Shown: one piece after another, positions 33,794-42,808 of the stretch
Position numbering within the stretch: the stretch's first letter is position 1
Layout: every line of letters begins with the position of its first letter
Origin: an uncultured Bacteroidales bacterium
Lineage (GTDB): Bacteria; Bacteroidota; Bacteroidia; Bacteroidales; Muribaculaceae
Direction of reading: 5' to 3'
Assembly (NCBI GenBank): GCA_902774055.1
Contig: CACYGX010000001.1
Span: 94,187 to 158,186, forward strand
DNA: 64,000 nucleotides
The notes under the pieces: generated by a model
The model's input: the letters and a program-made list of their open reading frames with translations, nothing else
What the model was told of the DNA's origin: nothing
Database searches by the model: none
Translations under genes and position numbers: made by a program

Positions 33794-34726
33794 CTACGGC
33801 TTGATGACCGTGCCGTCCTTGCGCAGTTGCTTGACGGCATTGTTGAGGATACCGTTGACAAACTTGCCGCTGGCTGCGGTGCTGAAGTTCTTGGCCAGCT
33901 CGATGTACTCGTTGAGGGTCACGGCAACGGGAATCTTGTCAAACGTGCGCAGCTCGGCCAGGGCCGTACACATGATGATGCGGTCCATGAGCACGATGCG
34001 GTCCTTGTCCCAACGGCTAGAGAGCACCAGGTCGTCAATAATCTTGTTGTTCTCGGGCATCTGGGTAACGGCGGCGGTGAACAATTCCTTGCCGAAGTCG
34101 CCATCCTCGTCATCCTTGAACATGGGCATAATGGCGTCCTCTTCGCCATCGGCCATACGCTTGAAGGTCTTGCTCACGAACTGTCCTACCAGATCCAGGT
34201 CGTCCTCGGTCCAGTAGAGGGAGCGCTGCTCAACGGCTTCGGCCATGTTCTCGTCGGGGAGGATGACCTGCTTCATGAGTTGCTGCCACAGCAGGCTGTC
34301 GCCAGTCATGGAGTCCTCGTCGTCGGCCATATAGTCGTTATAGAGGTCGCTCTTGACAATCTTGTCAAGCATGATACGCTCAAAGATGGGATCGTCGTTC
34401 CATGTGATGGTGTGCTCCTCGGCAAACTGCTGCAAGGGCTCGCTGGCAGCAAGTGCAGCAACCAGACGGTTGTTGACAAACTTCATGTTGGGGTTGAGCT
34501 CTTCCTCGGTGGGCAGGTACTTGTTGCGGGCCTCGTCCAGCTTCATCTCCTGGATATGGGTCAACTCCACAGGAAGCCTCAACAGGTAGTGGTAAAGCTC
34601 GTAGGTCTTGTCAAGGCAAGCGTTCAAGTCCTTGAGCGCATTGCTGAGCGTGCGTTCAGGACGAGTGAGCATATAGGAGTACAGGTTTTGTACTACTTTG
34701 GTGCGGATTAAAACTCTATTTATCAT
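33794..34726 (-). CDS. nusB: Transcription antitermination factor NusB, extended form
   Basis: NusB binds boxA of rRNA transcripts with NusE (S10) and prevents premature termination. The signature lies at the C-terminus (about 262-300: PVAVTLNEYIELAKNFSTAA then GKFVNGILNNAV). At 310 residues this protein is about twice the 140-150 residues of NusB in Escherichia coli; the N-terminal 160-170 residues are a helical extension found in Bacteroidetes homologues. A full promoter is present (CTTG, 20 bases, TAATTTTG), so nusB starts a new transcript within the block. Confidence 0.9.
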   Translation of the reverse strand: MINRVLIRTKVVQNLYSYMLTRPERTLSNALKDLNACLDKTYELYHYLLRLPVELTHIQEMKLDEARNKYLPTEEELNPNMKFVNNRLVAALAASEPLQQFAEEHTITWNDDPIFERIMLDKIVKSDLYNDYMADDEDSMTGDSLLWQQLMKQVILPDENMAEAVEQRSLYWTEDDLDLVGQFVSKTFKRMADGEEDAIMPMFKDDEDGDFGKELFTAAVTQMPENNKIIDDLVLSSRWDKDRIVLMDRIIMCTALAELRTFDKIPVAVTLNEYIELAKNFSTAASGKFVNGILNNAVKQLRKDGTVIKP

Positions 34727-34745
34727 AATGTGATTTTTGAACTTG

Positions 34746-34777
34746 CAAAATTAACGAAAAATAACGGCACTGACAAG
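34746..34777 (-). promoter_or_regulatory. Promoter of nusB
   Basis: On the minus strand CTTG (34774-34777) is followed after 20 bases by TAATTTTG (34746-34753). The -7 box ends 19 bases before the ATG, implying a very short leader. Confidence 0.65.
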
Positions 34778-34788
34778 TAAAACGTGGA

Positions 34789-35547
34789 CTAATCAACGCT
34801 CTGGTTGTCGTTGATGCGTTGTCTCACCACTTCATAGATCATGATGCCACCCGCTACCGACACGTTCAACGAGTTGATGTGGCCGAACTCGGGAATCAGG
34901 ACCTGTGTGTCGCACAACTTCATGATTTCGGGCGAGATGCCCTTGTCCTCGGCGCCCAGCACAATGGCAACAGGACCCGTGTAGTCGGCTTGGGTGTAAC
35001 GCATCTGCTTCTTGTCGCTGGTGCCTACAATCTTGAATCCGCTGTCACGCAGCAGCTTCACGGCATTCACCAGATTGCGCTCTCGGCAGACGGGCAGGTA
35101 GTTGAGGGCTCCAGCCGACGTCTTGACAGCATCGGCGTTGACACTGACGCTCTCGCGGTCGGGGATGACGATAGCGCTCACGCCCGCGCACTCGCAGGTG
35201 CGAGCCACGGCACCGAAGTTGCGCACGTCGGTCACACCGTCAAGCACAACGATAAAGGGGTTCTCGCCGTTGTCAAACAGTTGAGGCACCAAATCCTCGA
35301 CACGATAATAGGTCACCGCTGCCAGCATCGCCACCACGCCCTGGTGGTTGCGGCGTGTGATGCGGTCAATCTTCTGCACCGGCACGCGTTGCACCGGCAC
35401 ACGCAGTTGCCTGGCCTTGTCACTGATATCCCTAGCCGTATCGTCGTTGAGCGTCTTGCTCAAGAAGATTTTGTCGATATCTTTTCCTGCTTCAATCGCT
35501 TCGAGAACGGCATGGATGCCGTAGATGTATTGGGTCTTGTCAATCAT
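34789..35547 (-). CDS. rlmB: 23S rRNA (guanosine2251-2'-O)-methyltransferase
   Basis: RlmB is a SpoU-type SPOUT enzyme that methylates the ribose of G2251 in the peptidyl-transferase region. The 252-residue protein contains YGIHAVLEAI (substrate-binding N-terminal domain), LDGVTDVRNFGAVART (motif 1), VLGAEDKGIS (motif 2) and IPEFGHINSLNVSVAGGI (motif 3). It overlaps recN by four bases. Other TrmH-family members are less likely because of the N-terminal domain. Confidence 0.93.
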   Translation of the reverse strand: MIDKTQYIYGIHAVLEAIEAGKDIDKIFLSKTLNDDTARDISDKARQLRVPVQRVPVQKIDRITRRNHQGVVAMLAAVTYYRVEDLVPQLFDNGENPFIVVLDGVTDVRNFGAVARTCECAGVSAIVIPDRESVSVNADAVKTSAGALNYLPVCRERNLVNAVKLLRDSGFKIVGTSDKKQMRYTQADYTGPVAIVLGAEDKGISPEIMKLCDTQVLIPEFGHINSLNVSVAGGIMIYEVVRQRINDNQSVD

Positions 35548-37211
35548 TTTTTATGCTTATGGTTGATGAGTGATTTTGCGTTTTCGATAGCTGCGGCGTT
35601 CAAGTCCTTGCCACTGAGCATGCGGGCCACCTCCATCACATGCTCTTCAGGACCCAGTTGCTCGACACACGTGAGGGTCTCCACGTCGGTATCGGTCTTG
35701 AAGACGCGCAGGTGGTGGTCGCCGTTAGCGGCCACTTGGGGCAAGTGGGTGATGGCAATGACTTGGATGCTGCGCGAAATGTCGGCCATCATTTCACCGA
35801 TCATGCCGGCCACGTCACCGCTCACGCCCGTGTCCACCTCGTCAAAGATGATGCTGGGCAACTGCATGTGGCGCGCGATGATAGTCTTGATGCAAAGCAT
35901 CACACGTGATATTTCTCCGCCCGATGCGGTGTCCTTAATGGGCATGGGGCGCTGGTTTTTGTTAAATGCCATCATGAACTGCACGCTGTCGGTCCCGTTG
36001 GGCGACAGTTCTGAGTCACGAAATTCTACGTCAAAGGCGATATTCTTCATGCCCAGTGGAGCGGCCTGATGCAGCAGTTCCTTGCTGAAGTGTTTTGCGG
36101 CCTTGTGCCTGTTCCCAGAGAGTTGTGTGGCAATGGCAAGGGCCTCGGCATGAGTCGCTTGGACGCGCGCCGTGAGTTCTTCGATAATGCTATCGTTGTG
36201 TTCAATTTCGCTGAGTTGACGCTCATAGTCATGCTGGATGTCTATCAACTGGTTGACATCCTGGGCATTGTGCTTGCGCTGCAGGGTGTAGATGCTGTTT
36301 AGGCGGTCATCTACTCGTGCCAGTTCAGCCGGGTCATCGTAGAGGGTGTCCATGATGGCTCCCACGCTCGATGCTATGTCTTTGAGGTCGATGAGCGATG
36401 TGCGCACGCGTTGCGACATCCCTTCAACGTCGTTAAGGTTGCGTTCGGCCTCTTCGAGCCGCTGGGCAACGTAGTTAAGCCTTGACAGAATGCTGTTCTC
36501 GTCATTGTCGAGTTCGTTACCCACGTGCCACAGCGCTTCTTTCAGTTCGGTGATGTTGCTCAGTTTGGCCTGCAACGCTTCCAGTTCCTGATCTTCGTCA
36601 GGCTGCAGTTGCATGGTCTGCAACTGGTCGAGTTGGTATCGTATGTAGTCCTCGTTGTGGCGCATCTGTTCGATGGCAAGGCGCGTCTCGTTCAGTTTGT
36701 GCTCAGCGTCGCGGTATTGCTGGTAGGATGCACGGTATTTGTCCAGCAACTCGCTGTTGCCGGCGATATTATCGAGGATGGACAGCTGGAATGCCGACTG
36801 CGACAGCAGCATGTTGCTGTGTTGGGAATGGATGTCGAGCAGCCGTGTGCCCAGGTCACGCATCAGCGCCAACGACACGGGACTGTCGTTGATAAACGCG
36901 CGGGAGCGTCCTGTGGGCGATAGTTCACGCCTCACGATGCACTCATGCTCATCCCAGTCTATGTCGTTGTCGTTGAAAAAGCGCTCCAGCCTGTAGCCCG
37001 TGATGTCAAAAACCGCCTCGACCACTGTCTTGGCGTTGGCGTCGCGAATGGCCTTGGTGTCGGCCCGCTCACCCAGGATGAGCGACAATGCCCCCAGAAT
37101 GATAGACTTTCCCGCACCTGTCTCACCAGTGATAATAGTCAAGCCATCGTCAAACCCGATGTCGAGTTTGTCGATGAGTGCATAGTTCGAGATGTGCAGA
37201 TGCTTGATCAT
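35544..37211 (-). CDS. recN: DNA repair protein RecN
   Basis: RecN is an SMC-like ATPase that acts in double-strand-break repair. The 555-residue protein has the Walker A GETGAGKS (29-36), long central coiled coils (about 150-360) and a C-terminal ATPase half with ASGGEISRVML signature and FDEVDTGVSG Walker B. Length matches the family. Downstream rlmB overlaps by four bases; DUF4835 lies 18 bases upstream. Confidence 0.95.
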   Translation of the reverse strand: MIKHLHISNYALIDKLDIGFDDGLTIITGETGAGKSIILGALSLILGERADTKAIRDANAKTVVEAVFDITGYRLERFFNDNDIDWDEHECIVRRELSPTGRSRAFINDSPVSLALMRDLGTRLLDIHSQHSNMLLSQSAFQLSILDNIAGNSELLDKYRASYQQYRDAEHKLNETRLAIEQMRHNEDYIRYQLDQLQTMQLQPDEDQELEALQAKLSNITELKEALWHVGNELDNDENSILSRLNYVAQRLEEAERNLNDVEGMSQRVRTSLIDLKDIASSVGAIMDTLYDDPAELARVDDRLNSIYTLQRKHNAQDVNQLIDIQHDYERQLSEIEHNDSIIEELTARVQATHAEALAIATQLSGNRHKAAKHFSKELLHQAAPLGMKNIAFDVEFRDSELSPNGTDSVQFMMAFNKNQRPMPIKDTASGGEISRVMLCIKTIIARHMQLPSIIFDEVDTGVSGDVAGMIGEMMADISRSIQVIAITHLPQVAANGDHHLRVFKTDTDVETLTCVEQLGPEEHVMEVARMLSGKDLNAAAIENAKSLINHKHKK

Positions 37212-37229
37212 TTCCTGGCCGATAGAACG

Positions 37230-38153
37230 CTAGTTGTTGCTGGTCTTCTTGATTTGATCCAGGCGTGTGGTTTCGCTGGGAAAGACCTGGTACAGCATTT
37301 CATAGACTGATTCCTTCTCAGTCGAGTTGGCTTTGCTGTAAATGTTGATGAGTTCGTCCAGTTTAGCGTCCTTGAACATGGTCAGGCAAATCGACATGGG
37401 TGCCACATCATAGATTTTGCCAAGGTTCTCCAGCGTGTGGGTGATTGTCGAACGCCCCTTATCTACGGTGACAACCATCTGATCCAGTCCCATGCGATGG
37501 TAATCGTAGAGCATTTGTCGGATGGGTGCCGTTTGTTTTTCGGTAAAGGCGCTGAGCACCGCACTGCGGTTGTTGTTGTCCTCAAAGGCCTTCCAGCCGG
37601 TCTCGTTGGAACTTTGTGCTAAGCGCACGACTTGGGCCGCACGCTCATAGTATGGGTCACCGCCATTGAGCTCAAACGTGTCAAAGTCCATGGCAATGAT
37701 CATATAGGCCCAGAAGTTGAGGATGGCCGTCAGATTGTCTTCCATCTCCATCTCCGAGAATACGAGTTGCTGGCCCGTCTCATAGAAGAACTTCACCTTG
37801 GTATCCCTGAAATTGATGATAGCGGTGGTATAGCTGCTGTTGTAAACGGGACGCTGCGATTGAATCTGCAGGTCGCCTTCCATCGCACCCGTGCTATTGT
37901 CCCACCCGCTAATAGTAAACATCAACTTGCAGTAAATCTTCTCGTTGGTGCCAAAGGTCGCGTTGGTCCATTTGGTGGTGTTCATGTAGTCGGTGATGGC
38001 TTGCTTGAGCTCGTTGAATATGTCTTTGCTGCCACTGGTGATCTTGTCGCTATTCACCTCGACCTCGCAGTTGAGTTCGGTGGCTTCGTCATCAGCAATG
38101 GCGTTAAATGCGCACATCAGCGCCATGAGCATCAACAACAGTGTTTTTTTCAT
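37230..38153 (-). CDS. DUF4835 family secreted protein
   Basis: The 307-residue protein has a signal peptide (about 1-20) and a mature sequence starting ELNCEVEVNSDKI, typical of the Bacteroidetes DUF4835 family. Function is unknown; the family is predicted to be periplasmic or outer-membrane associated. It overlaps coaBC by four bases and sits between coaBC and recN, the conserved order in this phylum. Confidence 0.88.
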   Translation of the reverse strand: MKKTLLLMLMALMCAFNAIADDEATELNCEVEVNSDKITSGSKDIFNELKQAITDYMNTTKWTNATFGTNEKIYCKLMFTISGWDNSTGAMEGDLQIQSQRPVYNSSYTTAIINFRDTKVKFFYETGQQLVFSEMEMEDNLTAILNFWAYMIIAMDFDTFELNGGDPYYERAAQVVRLAQSSNETGWKAFEDNNNRSAVLSAFTEKQTAPIRQMLYDYHRMGLDQMVVTVDKGRSTITHTLENLGKIYDVAPMSICLTMFKDAKLDELINIYSKANSTEKESVYEMLYQVFPSETTRLDQIKKTSNN

Positions 38154-39358
38154 TTTTGTGATAGATAATGGTGTAAAACATCAACTATGTCGCGGGCTAC
38201 TTCGCGCTTGGACTTGCATTCGCCCTCGATGGTCTCGCCCTTGTCGGTAAAGATGGTTACCTTGTTGGTATCGACCTGGAAACCGGCATTCTTGTCACGC
38301 AATGAGTTCATAACGATGAAATTCAAGTTTTTACGTTCCAGTTTGCCTTGTGCGTTGACCTGTTCATTGTCGGTCTCCAATGCAAATCCCACGGTCACTT
38401 GGTCGGGGCGCTTGGCTTGGCCCACGGCACGTGCGATATCGGGATTGGGTGTCAGTTTGATGACGGGAGCGGCATCTTTCTCGCGCTTGATTTTCTTGTC
38501 AGCGACATTTTCAACACGGTAATCGGCAACGGCGGCACACAGGATGACGGCATCGCTCAGGGGCAACGCCTGCATCACTGCATCATGCATCTCGGTAGCC
38601 GCGATGACGTCAACACGCTCGATGCCGGGATGCTCGGTCTTGAGGGCCACGGGGCCGGCAACCAGGGTTACCAGTGCGCCACGGGCGGCACACTCCTCGG
38701 CCAGGGCAAATCCCATCTTGCCCGATGAGAAGTTGCTGATGAAGCGCACGGGGTCGATTTTCTCCACGGTGGGGCCTGCTGTGATGAGCACGCGCTTTCC
38801 CTGCAAGTCCTCGCTGGCACTGAAGAAGTCGTCAAGCGCCTTGACGATGTTCTCGGGCTCTTCCATGCGACCCTTGCCAATCAGGTGGCTCGCCAGCTCT
38901 CCGGCGGTGGGCTCGATGATGTGGTTACCATAGGACCGCAGCAGTTCCAGATTGCGTATTGTGCTGGGATGGCGCATCATGTCAAGGTCCATTGCGGGGG
39001 CAACGAACACCGGTGCCTTGGCCGACAAATAGGTGGTCACCAGCATGTTGTCGGCGACGCCATTGGCCATCTTGCCTATGGTAGATGCTGTGGCGGGGGC
39101 TATGACAAGGGCATCGGCCCACAAGCCCAAATCCACATGGCTGTTCCACTGGCCCGTGTTGGCGGTGAAGAACTCGCTGATGACGGGCTTGCCGCTCAGG
39201 GTGGATAACGTCAACGGTTGGATGAACTGCTTGGCGTTAGGGGTCATGATGACTTGCACCTCGGCGCCTGCCTTGACGAGCAGGCGGGTGAGCGTTGCGC
39301 ACTTATAGGCGGCGATACCGCCCGTGATGCCTAGGATGATGTGCTTGCCTTTTAACAT
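38150..39358 (-). CDS. coaBC: Bifunctional phosphopantothenoylcysteine decarboxylase/phosphopantothenate-cysteine ligase
   Basis: CoaBC carries out two successive CoA-synthesis steps. The 402-residue protein has the flavin-dependent CoaC domain (about 1-180) with TGGIAAYK, WNSHVDLG (catalytic His) and APAMDLDM, where Asp replaces the usual Asn of the PAMN motif. The CoaB domain (about 190-402) has ITAGPTVEKIDPVR, NFSSGKMG and the DKKIK lysine motif. The stop overlaps DUF4835 by four bases. Confidence 0.95.
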   Translation of the reverse strand: MLKGKHIILGITGGIAAYKCATLTRLLVKAGAEVQVIMTPNAKQFIQPLTLSTLSGKPVISEFFTANTGQWNSHVDLGLWADALVIAPATASTIGKMANGVADNMLVTTYLSAKAPVFVAPAMDLDMMRHPSTIRNLELLRSYGNHIIEPTAGELASHLIGKGRMEEPENIVKALDDFFSASEDLQGKRVLITAGPTVEKIDPVRFISNFSSGKMGFALAEECAARGALVTLVAGPVALKTEHPGIERVDVIAATEMHDAVMQALPLSDAVILCAAVADYRVENVADKKIKREKDAAPVIKLTPNPDIARAVGQAKRPDQVTVGFALETDNEQVNAQGKLERKNLNFIVMNSLRDKNAGFQVDTNKVTIFTDKGETIEGECKSKREVARDIVDVLHHYLSQK

Positions 39359-39386
39359 GATGCGTTATTGATTATACGGGGTGTTT

Positions 39387-40169
39387 CTATCGTTTCTTGT
39401 ATTGGATGTAGAGCTTGGTAATCACTTGCTTGGTGTTCTCGGCAAAGTCGCTCTTCATCATCCAGTCATAGTAGCCCAGGTCGAGTTTGGTGAACACTTC
39501 CTCGACCGTTTTGCCCTTGTGCTTGCCGAAGTTGAATACCGGCTGCTTCTGCTCGTTGTAGATGATGCGTCCGGCCAGGTCCACATTGCGGTTGTGGCTG
39601 GAATACTGTGACAGGTAATCTACGTCGTTCTGCAGCGGTTCGGCATCGTTGGCATAGTGGTCCAGCTGGGCCTTCAGCACCTCGAGGGTGGTCTTGGCAT
39701 CGTCGGCCGCCGAGTGGTGGTTCTCCATCGGGTGGCCGCAGTAGAAGATGCACGCCGCCTCCAGGTCTCGTTTCTCACGCTTGTGATAGATGGTCTGCAC
39801 ATCGATGAACTTGTGCTGGTTGGGGTCAAAGTTGACTCCTGCCTTGCTCATCTCTTGGGCCAACAGGGGAATGTCAAAATGGTTGCTGTTGAAGCCGGCG
39901 ATGTCGCTGCCCTCAAACACACGGGCAATGTCATGTGCACGCTGCTTGAAGGTGGGCTCGCCCTCGAGCATCTCATTGGTGATGTGGTGAACATCGATGG
40001 CCTGCTGGGGAATCACCTTCTCGGGGTTGAAACGATAGGTATTGCTCTCCTCGTGGCCGTCGGGATAAACTTTAACGTAGGACAACTCGATAATGCGGTC
40101 CTCGGTAATATTCAGCCCTGTCGATTCCAGATCAAAGACCACGAGTGGGCGCTTCAGGTTCAGTTCCAT
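39387..40169 (-). CDS. DnaQ-like 3'-5' exonuclease
   Basis: The 260-residue protein has a DEDDh exonuclease domain: VFDLEST (D13, E15), NSNHFDIPLL and HHSAADDAKTT supply the acidic metal ligands and catalytic His. A C-terminal segment (FNFGKHKGKTVEEVF) follows the nuclease domain, as in related Bacteroidetes proteins. It may be a proofreading subunit of DNA polymerase III or a separate repair nuclease. Its position 28 bases downstream of dnaN favours a replication role. Confidence 0.88.
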   Translation of the reverse strand: MELNLKRPLVVFDLESTGLNITEDRIIELSYVKVYPDGHEESNTYRFNPEKVIPQQAIDVHHITNEMLEGEPTFKQRAHDIARVFEGSDIAGFNSNHFDIPLLAQEMSKAGVNFDPNQHKFIDVQTIYHKREKRDLEAACIFYCGHPMENHHSAADDAKTTLEVLKAQLDHYANDAEPLQNDVDYLSQYSSHNRNVDLAGRIIYNEQKQPVFNFGKHKGKTVEEVFTKLDLGYYDWMMKSDFAENTKQVITKLYIQYKKR

Positions 40170-40197
40170 TAGTTTAATTTAGCTTTCGACTTAAATT

Positions 40198-41316
40198 TTA
40201 GATCATCATGGGCATCTGCAGGACGATAAGGTCCTCGCCAGCCTTCTGCTCACTGGGCACAAACACACCGGCACGTGCGGGGTCGAGCAACTTGAGGAAA
40301 ACACCGTCGCAGTCGATGTTGTTCACCACGTCGATGACGTCAGCGCTCTTGAAGCCGATGTTCATGGGCTCGCCATTGTATTCACAGTTGATGGTCTCCT
40401 CGGCAGCTGTCGAGTGGTCAACGTCCTGGGCGGTGAGTACGACATGGTCGGCGCTCAGGTCGAGGCGTACAAGGCCCCCCACGTTGGCAAACACGGCCAC
40501 ACGGCGCACGGCGTTGAGCAACGTCTGGCGGTCAACGGCCATGGTGTAGGGGTTGTCCTCGGGGATTACCGAGTTATAGTTGGGGTAACGTCCGTTGATA
40601 AAGCGGCATGAGAGCTGATAGTCGGCGTTCTCAAATGTGGCGCTGTTCTCGTCAACAGTGATGTTGATGGGCTCCTCGCTATTGCGGTCGATGATGTTGA
40701 GCAGGATAGCAGCGGGCTTGGCGGGAAGGATGAAGTTGCGCTCAAAGTCGGGCTTCACGTCGGTCTGGCGGTAGCGCACGAGCTTGTGTGAGTCGCTGGC
40801 CACATACACGATCATGTCGGGCTTGATGTCCCAATAGATACCCGTGAACTGGGGGTGCATGTCGTCATTGCCCACGGCGAACAACGTGTGGCCGATACCG
40901 GCAGCGATGTTCTTGGAGGGCAGGCTGAACTGCTTCACGTCATTGGCATTGGCAGCCTTCTCGGGAAACTCGTCTCCGTTGAGCGCCATGGCGTCATAGT
41001 AACCGTTGATGTAGGTCACCTTCACGGCCAGCGTCTCGTCGTTGATTTCAAAGGTCAGGGCAGTGTCGGGCAACTCCTTGAGGGAGTTAATGGTACGCTT
41101 GACATCAAGGGCAAACTTGCCAGTGCCTTCCACGTTCTGGACCTCAATGTTCGTGGTCAGACGTGTCTCCATGTCACTGCCAGTCACCACCAGGCGGTCG
41201 CTCTGGAGCTCAAACAGGAAGTTGTCAAGAATAGCATAGGCGTTCTTGCTGCTCACCACTTTGCTCACCGCATTCAGGCGCGTGAGCAATAATTTACTTT
41301 GGACGTTGAATTTCAT
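40198..41316 (-). CDS. dnaN: DNA polymerase III subunit beta (sliding clamp)
   Basis: The 372-residue protein is the ring-shaped processivity clamp. The start MKFNVQSKLLLTRLNAVSKVVSSKN, the three repeated clamp domains, and the C-terminal LLDPARAGVFVPSEQKAGEDLIVLQMPMMI match the family. It leads the conserved leftward block and has its own promoter. It is not next to dnaA in this genome. Confidence 0.95.
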   Translation of the reverse strand: MKFNVQSKLLLTRLNAVSKVVSSKNAYAILDNFLFELQSDRLVVTGSDMETRLTTNIEVQNVEGTGKFALDVKRTINSLKELPDTALTFEINDETLAVKVTYINGYYDAMALNGDEFPEKAANANDVKQFSLPSKNIAAGIGHTLFAVGNDDMHPQFTGIYWDIKPDMIVYVASDSHKLVRYRQTDVKPDFERNFILPAKPAAILLNIIDRNSEEPINITVDENSATFENADYQLSCRFINGRYPNYNSVIPEDNPYTMAVDRQTLLNAVRRVAVFANVGGLVRLDLSADHVVLTAQDVDHSTAAEETINCEYNGEPMNIGFKSADVIDVVNNIDCDGVFLKLLDPARAGVFVPSEQKAGEDLIVLQMPMMI

Positions 41317-41369
41317 ACAGTTATGTCTCTTTATATTGTGATTAATTTTTTGTTTTATCTTTTAACCTA

Positions 41370-41377
41370 CAAATTTA
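41370..41377 (-). promoter_or_regulatory. -7 promoter box (TAAATTTG) for dnaN
   Basis: An exact TAnnTTTG match on the minus strand, 53 bases before the dnaN ATG. No clear -33 element. Confidence 0.55.
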
Positions 41378-41420
41378 GCAATTTTTTCTTTAATAATGTG
41401 GTGTTGGTAACAAAAAAACG

Positions 41421-41458
41421 AAAAAAAGCGCCATCGATTGCCTCGATAACGCTTTTTA
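41421..41458 (-). terminator. Terminator of the Omp28-like gene
   Basis: AGCG and ATCGA pair with TCGAT and CGCT, flanked by an A-run on one side and a T-run on the other. On the minus strand the stem ends in seven T residues, 58 bases past the Omp28-like stop codon. Confidence 0.75.
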
Positions 41459-41515
41459 AGTATTGTTGGCTTATATTATCGGATATGAAACCCGATTGAA
41501 AGCATCATGAAAAGA

Positions 41516-42547
41516 TTATGCATGCAATAGGAGATCGATGAGGGCCGACAGGTCTTCAATGTCAACATCGCCATCAGCGTCAATATCGGCATTGTTGGTG
41601 TTGATGCTAATCTCATCACCCTTCAGCAGATAGTCAATGAGTTCAGCCAGGTCGTCAATGCTGAGAACACCGTTGCCGTCCACATCACCAGGCATCACCT
41701 CAACAAAGTCGCTGATATAGCACCTGTTGGCATTGATGGCATGACGGTTGTTTTTATAAACTACCACGGCGATCACATGCAGGTTGTCCTTGTTTTGGAT
41801 CAGTGAAGGCTTGGGGAGGCGGTCCAGCTTGAAAGAGTAGGTGGTGGTATAGTCGTTATAGGCCACGATATTGGTGGGAAGGCTATTAGGAATCACTTTG
41901 CTGAAGCCCACCAGCACGTCATTAAAGTGCAATCCGGTGACGTTTGCTGGCTTCTTGGTCCACGGGCCCAGATAGGGATCCTTTGCATACTCGCTAGCAT
42001 ATTGGCGGTAATAGTTGGCTTGGGTCCAGCCTGAACCGCTTCCATACAGGTCATCGGCAACGAGCATGACTTCGATTGCATAGTTGGCGTTGTCGTTATC
42101 AACAGTGAAATAGGTGGTCACGTTCACGTCGATTTCGGTCTTGTCGGCACTTGTCCACTGGGCGGTCACGTCAATGCCGGCAATAACTTCCATTGCAGCA
42201 ATCTGTTGCATGTCACTAACAATCGCACCAGAAGCACCGCCAAAACCATATAAAGGATCGACATCGTAGGTCCTCTCAATAAATGCAGAGGGGAATCCAC
42301 CGATGCTGTTAGGATAGCTGGTTGTGACCTCCATGGCATCACCGTTGTGGTAGGCAACACCAATGAAATCCTCACCGAAGTTTTCTCTCAACAGTTCCAT
42401 GCCTACAATGCCTCGAACGCACCAACCGCACCATGTGCCGGTGTATTCTTCAATCAATGGACGATGAACGGGAGTTGCGTTGTTGGCAACCATAGTGAGC
42501 GACATGAGACCCGCTAAAAGAGCAATAATAAGTTTAATTTTTTTCAT
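41516..42547 (-). CDS. Omp28-like thioredoxin-fold protein with C-terminal dockerin
   Basis: The 343-residue protein has a signal peptide (about 1-20), then EEYTGTWCGWC with the CxxC pair C40/C43 of a thioredoxin fold, as in the Omp28-related family. The last 60 residues form a type I dockerin: GDVDGNGVLSIDDLAELIDY and then DIDADGDVDIEDLSALIDLL, each with a complete Ca-binding loop. It may be surface-attached, possibly docking to cohesin-like modules such as those at 24-30 kb, which is inference. An ATG three codons upstream was rejected because MKKIK fits a signal peptide start. It has its own promoter and terminator. Confidence 0.82.
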   Translation of the reverse strand: MKKIKLIIALLAGLMSLTMVANNATPVHRPLIEEYTGTWCGWCVRGIVGMELLRENFGEDFIGVAYHNGDAMEVTTSYPNSIGGFPSAFIERTYDVDPLYGFGGASGAIVSDMQQIAAMEVIAGIDVTAQWTSADKTEIDVNVTTYFTVDNDNANYAIEVMLVADDLYGSGSGWTQANYYRQYASEYAKDPYLGPWTKKPANVTGLHFNDVLVGFSKVIPNSLPTNIVAYNDYTTTYSFKLDRLPKPSLIQNKDNLHVIAVVVYKNNRHAINANRCYISDFVEVMPGDVDGNGVLSIDDLAELIDYLLKGDEISINTNNADIDADGDVDIEDLSALIDLLLHA

Positions 42548-42627
42548 TGCGCACAAAAAATATAAAAAGGTTTAACAAATTAAGAGTTCTTATATTTAGA
42601 CTAGAATTGTAATTCTATTCATGTGGG

Positions 42628-42658
42628 CAAAGGTATTACAATTAATTGTTTTAGCAAA
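42628..42658 (-). promoter_or_regulatory. Promoter of the Omp28-like dockerin gene
   Basis: On the minus strand TTTG (42655-42658) is followed after 19 bases by TACCTTTG (42628-42635), a full match to the consensus and identical in both boxes to the nrdJ promoter. Confidence 0.72.
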
Positions 42659-42726
42659 ACATTACGTCAGAAATTCTTGTAATTAATGGGATATTTATAG
42701 ACGATTTTTATCGCCGAGCGGCATAA

Positions 42727-42772
42727 CAAAAAAAGGCGTTAACAGCTCATCATGTATTGAGCCATTAACGCC
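42727..42772 (-). terminator. Terminator of the DUF1015 gene
   Basis: GGCGTTAA pairs with TTAACGCC and, nested inside, GCTCA pairs with TGAGC. On the minus strand the stem is followed by eight T residues. It lies 37 bases past the DUF1015 stop. Confidence 0.88.
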
Positions 42773-42808
42773 AATCTGCTTATAAAAAAGAAATACTCCT
42801 ATTAAGGA

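Noticed and set aside
34819-36069. Plus-strand frame of 416 codons opposite rlmB and recN
   Set aside because: The opposite strand carries two conserved genes with all motifs; this frame is a shadow.
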